The notes below the pieces were generated by a model. It ran no database searches, was not told where the DNA came from, and worked only from the letters and a program-made list of their open reading frames with translations. This document shows, in pieces, positions 62,658-64,000 of a stretch of DNA of 64,000 bases (positions are counted from its first letter, which is position 1; every line of letters begins with the position of its first letter). This DNA comes from Megaleporinus macrocephalus (Eukaryota; Chordata; Actinopteri; Characiformes; Anostomidae). The position numbers were made by a program, and so were the translations under genes. The stretch covers positions 42,490,531 to 42,554,530 of the forward strand of contig CM038717.1 in NCBI GenBank assembly GCA_021613375.1, written 5' to 3'.

Positions 62658-64000
62658 GTCAGGGTGAGGGCAGCAGGAGAGGATCCAGGTGTTGGTCTAC
62701 GTGCTGTGATGCTGAACAGTTACTGTGTAAAGTCTTACTTGACGAGTGGTCCCGGGAACGCTCTCAACTCTGCCTGCTCTGGAGAATCCTGCATCATCGT
62801 CTGGAACCACAATACATCCAATCAGAGGTGGGCACTCATACATACCTCCACACTGAGAGCATTTACATACACTGCTGATGGAATTATATATTACAGAGCA
62901 GTTAAACTTAAATGTATTAATATAAGTTACTAATAGCCTAATATACAGTGAAACACAGCCAGTGTACTGTGCAGTGAACTCGTGAACCCTGAGGAGATCT
63001 GCCCAGCACTAGGCACAGACGAACATGAACACATATTTGTCATGAGATAATCCTAAAACCTAGTTATCTCCTACATAGGCAGCAATTAACATCATAGTAT
63101 GACTCCCGACAAGTAGACTGTCCCAATTCTTACATACCTTAAACATACTGTCTACTGAGGAACCTTATTTAGACCTGATTTTAATGAAGCATCGAACTCT
63201 TCCTCAGCCACTAAGACAATCCCATGATGCACCGCAGGCTAATCTATGAGCAGTGAAGTGGTTTTAAAATGTGAGTTATTTTGATTCTCTGGAGTTTTAA
63301 TGTGTTTCTGGTCATATAATCACACAAAACAGTATTTTATTATCAACTCTGTAACGAGTCCTTCACCATTTACACTTTATACTCCAGACATTAGCATTTA
63401 TGCTAGCGGATTTTTAAGCCTCGGGCTATTGTTTTGGATGCCGGTCGGTAGCTTAGCAACCAGCTAAACCACCGGTGGCGTGCTGCAGTGGCGGGAACAA
63501 GCCGTGACGCAGTCTCTCTCTAACTAGAGCGTCTCAGTAATCTGTTTTATGAGGAGAGATGAGGAGAGAACACTGATACTTACACACTCACTACCTAGAC
63601 AGCCTACTTACACACTCACTACCTAGACAGCCTACTTACACACTCACTACCTAGACAGCCTACTTACACACTCACTACCTAGACACTAAGCACTACTTTA
63701 AAAAAAAATAAAAGTCCAAATAAATTACTTTATTACTCCTATTAATATAAATGACTGATCACTTCCTCTAATAGCTTTTAGGCAGTACTGTATACACAAA
63801 TGTGTAAAAACACCATCAAAATAATGAGCCCACTCAAGACTCAGGACTTGAAACTTTATATCCTGTGTATAACCAGTGAGAGAGAACGCAGAGCAGAGGA
63901 CACGGGTTACCTCCATGCTGTGGAGCTCCACAAGAGCCGGCTGCCCAGCTGAAGGCAGGTTAGGCTGGACCAGGATCAGCTGACCTGCTGGACCGAACCG
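33803..64000 (-). CDS. sec16a: Sec16A, COPII/ER-exit-site scaffold; C-terminal 23 exons, 5' end beyond window
   Basis: Large peripheral ER protein that organises ER exit sites and binds Sec13, Sec23 and Sar1. Exons in transcript order: 64000-63911 (partial), 62800-62739, 62600-62462, 61005-60766, 60629-60532, 58674-58593, 58429-58312, 57619-57508, 56217-56112, 54479-54339, 54204-54091, 52768-52579, 52481-52096, 51996-51949, 50801-50637, 49820-49740, 48417-48361, 48260-48125, 46979-46839, 45157-45066, 41489-41436, 36438-36373, 33868-33803 (TAA). Phases agree at every junction and the sum is 2784 nt (927 residues plus stop). The translation follows human SEC16A through [99 protein letters not shown] and [10 protein letters not shown] to [14 protein letters not shown]. 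Two junctions (after 48125 and 60766) require GC donors. The human exon with [16 protein letters not shown] was not found. Introns are swollen by tandem repeats. Confidence 0.96.
33955..34060. repeat. ~20-bp AT-rich tandem repeat
   Basis: About five copies of acacactaatttactaatgt-type units just upstream of the last sec16a exon (in its intron). Confidence 0.8.
34150..36010. repeat. 34-bp minisatellite in the last sec16a intron
   Basis: About 55 copies of caatcaccaactatataata followed by caaactacagtaat. Variants are tgtataattt, tacaatataaacttgag and tacaagctac. Diverged remnants continue to about 36300. No coding content. Confidence 0.97.
36373..46979 (-). CDS. sec16a: sec16a C-terminal exons (RYVDVFNPG to [10 protein letters not shown])
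   Basis: Exons 46979-46839 ([20 protein letters not shown] ... [19 protein letters not shown]), 45157-45066 ([30 protein letters not shown]), 41489-41436 ([18 protein letters not shown]) and 36438-36373 ([22 protein letters not shown]). They correspond in order to the human RYVDVLNPSG, EGSQGGE and PFYNPAQLAQ segments. The C-terminal part of Sec16A is reported to contact Sec23. Intron sizes here (1.7, 3.6, 5.0 kb) are almost entirely minisatellite. Confidence 0.9.
36968..37637 (+). mobile_element. L2 3'-UTR remnant, split by a Tc1-like insertion
   Basis: ctaaagcttttgccatccag (36975) and the tail cctgtaaagctgttttgtga ... gcgctacacaaataaacttgac (37577-37634) correspond to 11817-11890 and 12015-12090 of the full L2 copy. 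The two halves are separated by the element at 37041-37541. Confidence 0.85.
37041..37541. mobile_element. Tc1/mariner-type MITE nested in the L2 remnant
   Basis: Terminal inverted repeats: left cactacggctcaaaagtttg, ggatcac; the right end's reverse complement is cactacaactcaaaagttta, ggatcac (25 of 27 or so identical). The CACTAC..TCAAAAGTTT..GGTCAC type of end is common to fish Tc1-like elements. The roughly 500-bp interior has no transposase. The nesting dates it as younger than the L2 fragment. Confidence 0.88.
37893..38530 (+). mobile_element. Non-autonomous DNA transposon, copy 1 (with internal 28-bp repeats)
   Basis: Ends are inverse: tgtgtctcaaaccctag at the left, and ggatttgagacagac at the right (reverse complement gtctgtctcaaatcc). 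Just inside the left end are four 28-bp repeats (tagtgagtgtgtaagtaggc, tgtctagg). An inverted copy lies at 63069-63690. A MITE of undetermined superfamily. Confidence 0.8.
39066..39490 (+). repeat. Interspersed element copy carrying one unexpanded 21-bp unit
   Basis: It contains, in order, the left flank (gtgggtttcggtgtaaaatg, gttca), a single gatgtttactgtggtggtga tagtaaccagg unit (39166-39197), and the right flank through aggtggacgtctggttccat (39360-39379). Arrays A-D have the same flanks around many copies of that unit. This looks like the pre-expansion state. Confidence 0.75.
39715..39752. repeat. (GA)n microsatellite
   Basis: A simple dinucleotide run in a sec16a intron. The 38531-39065 stretch before it has no recognised feature. 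Confidence 0.95.
39998..41076. repeat. 1.1-kb (TCAG)n tetranucleotide array with variant tetramers
   Basis: (AGTC)n with interspersed GCTC, ACTC, TTAG and CACGCAG variants. Blocks such as 40261-40420 and 40440-40600 repeat each other about 180 bp apart. The 394-codon Ser/Gln/Val/Arg frame across it is an artefact. Confidence 0.97.
41233..41274 (-). CDS. sec16a: Possible alternative 3' exon of sec16a
   Basis: After an AG acceptor (gagctgcag), 14 codons read [13 protein letters not shown] then TAA, in phase 0 with the preceding exon (..EGTQSGE). The CA|GTAAGA donor-like sequence at the end would leave phase 2, incompatible with the next exon at 36438. The stretch is therefore either an alternative terminal exon or chance. 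The peptide is not low-complexity, but the polypyrimidine tract is poor. Confidence 0.25.
   Translation of the reverse strand, partial: ELNCVEYLEDCDQ
41541..44790. repeat. 3.25-kb 20-bp minisatellite with no net length change
   Basis: About 162 copies of cctaatcacaaccactacag. From 41581 to 44780 the unit register never shifts: about 159 consecutive 20-bp units with substitutions but no net indel. Substitutions are few and recurrent (aacc/aatc, ctac/ctag, ccta/cctg/cctt/cata). A block 41761-42280 recurs at 42781-43270, mostly at an exact 1000-bp (50-unit) offset. Confidence 0.98.
44889..44936. repeat. Isolated CACTGCCCCCTAGTG unit with (GT)n
   Basis: gtttcactgccccctagtgt followed by (GT)n; the same unit that forms the array at 52915-54060. 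A single CTCF-like motif (reverse orientation). Confidence 0.7.
45205..46790. repeat. Compound CACACWCYCT repeat with eight interspersed 29-bp boxes
   Basis: 10-bp units cacacaccct, cacacacccc and cacacactct (and CACGC variants) run to 45915. After that, (cacactct)n tracts of varying length are separated by eight near-identical boxes, ggctgctttcctgtacaatg then caattcaac (starts near 45915, 46115, 46218, 46302, 46485, 46550, 46622, 46787). The last two boxes have TTTTTT for TTTCC. The 229- and 429-codon frames here are artefacts. Confidence 0.95.
47046..47385. repeat. 16-bp minisatellite (BglII-site repeat)
   Basis: About 21 copies of tcagatctcagagagg, the last base alternating g/c (aggt/agct). 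Each unit contains the palindrome AGATCT. Confidence 0.97.
47550..48058. repeat. 37-bp minisatellite rich in splice-donor-like sequence
   Basis: About 14 copies of gttacctgtacacaggtagg then tgaaggtagtgttacag. On the sec16a sense strand each unit carries TACAG|GTAACC, a good donor match, plus an inverted ACCTGT/ACAGGT pair. It lies 67 nt downstream of the GC donor at 48124. Confidence 0.96.
48125..49820 (-). CDS. sec16a: sec16a exons for the [11 protein letters not shown] motif region
   Basis: Exons 49820-49740 ([26 protein letters not shown]), 48417-48361 ([19 protein letters not shown]) and 48260-48125 ([20 protein letters not shown] ... NMFSRKA). This short conserved block follows the linker in vertebrate Sec16A. 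The first intron carries array B (48614-49663). Exon 48125 ends CAG|GCAAGT, a GC donor with otherwise perfect consensus. Confidence 0.94.
48614..49663 (+). repeat. 21-bp-type minisatellite, array B
   Basis: About 48 units of atggtgtttacagtggtgga/g types. The left third is tggtggaga-type and the rest gcggtgggggtg-type, so two subfamilies are juxtaposed. It is followed at 49664 by ggaaaccaggagtctccatg, the conserved flank also seen beside arrays A and C. It lies in a sec16a intron. Confidence 0.96.
50226..50535. repeat. 17-bp minisatellite
   Basis: About 18 copies of gtgtgacagattagatt, with the last position t/c alternating (gatt/gact). Confidence 0.97.
50637..51996 (-). CDS. sec16a: sec16a: two similar SGRRSRTTS exons in tandem
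   Basis: Exon 51996-51949 reads [16 protein letters not shown] and exon 50801-50637 begins [20 protein letters not shown]. Both are phase 0 on both sides, so either or both could be included without shifting frame. The second continues through [20 protein letters not shown] and KKDSPKK. The pair looks like an internal exon duplication, with the 21-bp array D in the intron between them. Confidence 0.85.
50846..51747 (-). repeat. 21-bp-type minisatellite, array D
   Basis: About 50 short units (12-24 bp) with tgtaaac(a) cores. A block containing accagtgcaaacatcactac recurs near 51275, 51420 and 51570. The outer flank 51748-51785, read on the minus strand, is gtgaaatggttcagatggtt, matching 39150-39168. 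So it is the same dispersed element in minus orientation. Confidence 0.95.
52096..54204 (-). CDS. sec16a: sec16a proline/methionine-rich linker exons
   Basis: Exon 54204-54091 ([20 protein letters not shown] ... LSNQIQ) finishes the structured region. Exons 52768-52579 and 52481-52096 encode a low-complexity linker: [36 protein letters not shown], then [26 protein letters not shown] and [20 protein letters not shown]. This linker is expected to be disordered. The intron between 52769 and 54090 holds the CTCF-motif array. Confidence 0.93.
52915..54056. repeat. Minisatellite of CTCF-like motifs (TTTCACTGCCCCCTAGTG)
   Basis: Units of about 20-35 bp: tttcactgccccctagtg plus a variable (TG)n or gcgaatgtgtgtg spacer. 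I count about 20 exact CTGCCCCCTAGTG and roughly 15 variants, all in one orientation. The reverse complement CACTAGGGGGCAG fits the CTCF core consensus CCASYAGRKGGCRS at 13 of 14 positions. It lies in a sec16a intron. Val/Cys-rich frames here are repeat artefacts. Confidence 0.9.
54339..64000 (-). CDS. sec16a: sec16a exons for the central conserved domain (ACE1-like helical domain)
   Basis: Ten exons (64000-63911 to 54479-54339) encode the most conserved part of Sec16. It begins in the window with [20 protein letters not shown], passes through [85 protein letters not shown], and ends VFISQLIQ. Established knowledge: this region forms the ancestral-coatomer-element helical solenoid that binds Sec13 and drives Sec16 assembly at ER exit sites. 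Identity to human is very high by eye, consistent with purifying selection despite the repeat-laden introns. Confidence 0.95.
54480..55166. other. sec16a intron, single-copy
   Basis: Mixed-composition intronic sequence; no exon, RNA gene or repeat recognised. Confidence 0.5.
55167..56046. mobile_element. hAT-like non-autonomous transposon
   Basis: The left end tagagatggaaagatcaatg and the inverse of the right end, tagagatggaccgaccagtg, form imperfect TIRs of the TAGAGATG(G/C)ACCGAT type, common for hAT elements in fish. Internal cggtatcggacgat and gatcggccgatatt are also typical of such elements. The roughly 880-bp interior has no transposase ORF. A matching 8-bp target duplication was not evident. 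Confidence 0.55.
56218..57507. other. sec16a intron with degenerate repeat ends
   Basis: AT-rich. The right part (57340-57435, ending atatcgcccagccct) resembles the ends of dispersed 'TATCG...ATATCGCCCAGCCCT' repeats common in fish genomes. No coding feature; the left part is not recognised. Confidence 0.4.
58738..59475. repeat. 16-bp minisatellite of AGGGATTATAAGAGTC
   Basis: About 45 copies of agggattataagagtc with aaaatc, tcaatc and gcaagagtc variants. Each unit holds GGGATTA, i.e. TAATCCC on the sec16a sense strand, the core site of K50 (OTX/PITX/GSC-type) homeodomains. A block (tatatcaatcagggattg) recurs near 59070, 59165, 59305 and 59390. Confidence 0.96.
59480..59770 (+). mobile_element. 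V-SINE-like fragment
   Basis: gtaagtcactctggataaga then gcgtctgctaaatgctgtaaatg (59721-59764) is the conserved tail motif of fish V-SINE/DANA-type SINEs. The upstream boundary is approximate. 59771-60531 holds nothing recognised apart from short frames. Confidence 0.55.
60766..61005 (-). CDS. sec16a: sec16a exon ending in an apparent GC donor
   Basis: Encodes [20 protein letters not shown] ... [13 protein letters not shown] (80 codons). The next exon must start DALESAMK in phase 0. The only compatible boundary is AAG|GCAGGA, since no GT occurs near it. The donor is GC with a weak +3 to +6 context. The acceptor (CTCTCAG) directly abuts the 1.2-kb (GA/GACA)n array upstream in the intron, so the array lies against the 3' splice site. 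Confidence 0.85.
61010..62240. repeat. (GA)n/(GACA)n complex microsatellite with higher-order repeats
   Basis: 1.2 kb of GA-rich sequence containing three similar blocks (each with gtgacagatagagagacaga, then cacagagagga) beginning near 61110, 61430, 61745 and a shortened one near 62015. The repeat period is about 300 bp. The 200-450-codon Ser/Leu/Val and Arg/Glu frames are artefacts. The array abuts the sec16a exon acceptor at 61006. Confidence 0.96.
62608..62654. repeat. (CA)n microsatellite
   Basis: A simple CA run directly upstream (sense strand) of the acceptor of exon 62600-62462. Similar short CA runs occur at 33398-33432 and 58457-58510. Confidence 0.97.
63069..63690 (-). mobile_element. 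Non-autonomous DNA transposon, copy 2 (inverted)
   Basis: The reverse complement of 37893-38530 by eye over almost its entire length (e.g. aagcatcgaactcttcctca; cgtgctgcagtggcgggaac). It ends in the same 28-bp repeats (cactcactacctagacagcc, tacttaca), here about four copies. It lies in the first sec16a intron of the window. Confidence 0.85.

Overview
The window is vertebrate genomic DNA, almost certainly from a teleost fish. Genes are split by GT-AG (and two apparent GC-AG) introns. There is a fish-type L2-clade LINE ending in a (TTGAC)n tail, Tc1-like and hAT-like non-autonomous transposons, and a V-SINE-like tail. Two genes are firmly recognisable by exon-by-exon translation: rpl28 and sec16a. 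The exact species cannot be read from the sequence; an ostariophysan (catfish/characin-like) fish is a guess. I estimate by adding up arrays that about 40% of the window is tandem repeat.

Layout. 1-2.2 kb: a 37-bp minisatellite. 2.26-3.39 kb (minus): the first two coding exons of a small secreted protein that I cannot name; the gene runs off the left edge. 3.5-4.1 kb: (GA)n. 4.65-7.4 kb: a 51-bp minisatellite. 7.4-8.7 kb: single-copy, possibly regulatory DNA. 8.7-12.1 kb: a 5'-truncated, frameshifted L2 retrotransposon. 13.8-14.9 kb: a 43-bp minisatellite. 16.3-20.4 kb (minus): complete rpl28 with a TATA/5'-TOP first exon. 21.57-32.74 kb (plus): a gene whose predicted product is three MLLE (PABC) domains in tandem with no RNA-binding domain; this is the most unusual protein-coding item. 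Its last intron is filled by a 4.8-kb 21-bp-type minisatellite. 32.75-64.0 kb (minus): the 3' 23 exons of sec16a (927 residues plus stop), converging tail-to-tail on the MLLE gene with the two poly(A) signals about 45 bp apart. The gene is open at the right edge.

The sec16a introns hold most of the other repeats: 34-bp, (TCAG)n, a 3.2-kb 20-bp array with no net length change, CACAC-type, 16-bp, 37-bp, two more 21-bp arrays, a 17-bp array, an array of CTCF-like motifs, a 16-bp TAATCCC array, and (GA/GACA)n. At least four 21-bp-type arrays share flanking sequence with each other and with one unexpanded copy near 39.1 kb. This suggests one interspersed element family whose internal unit repeatedly expanded into minisatellites.

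Functionally, rpl28 encodes a 60S ribosomal protein, sec16a encodes the scaffold of ER exit sites for COPII budding, and the MLLE protein is predicted to bind PAM2-motif peptides. Nothing in the sequence ties the three into one pathway. No tRNA, rRNA or CRISPR array was seen.
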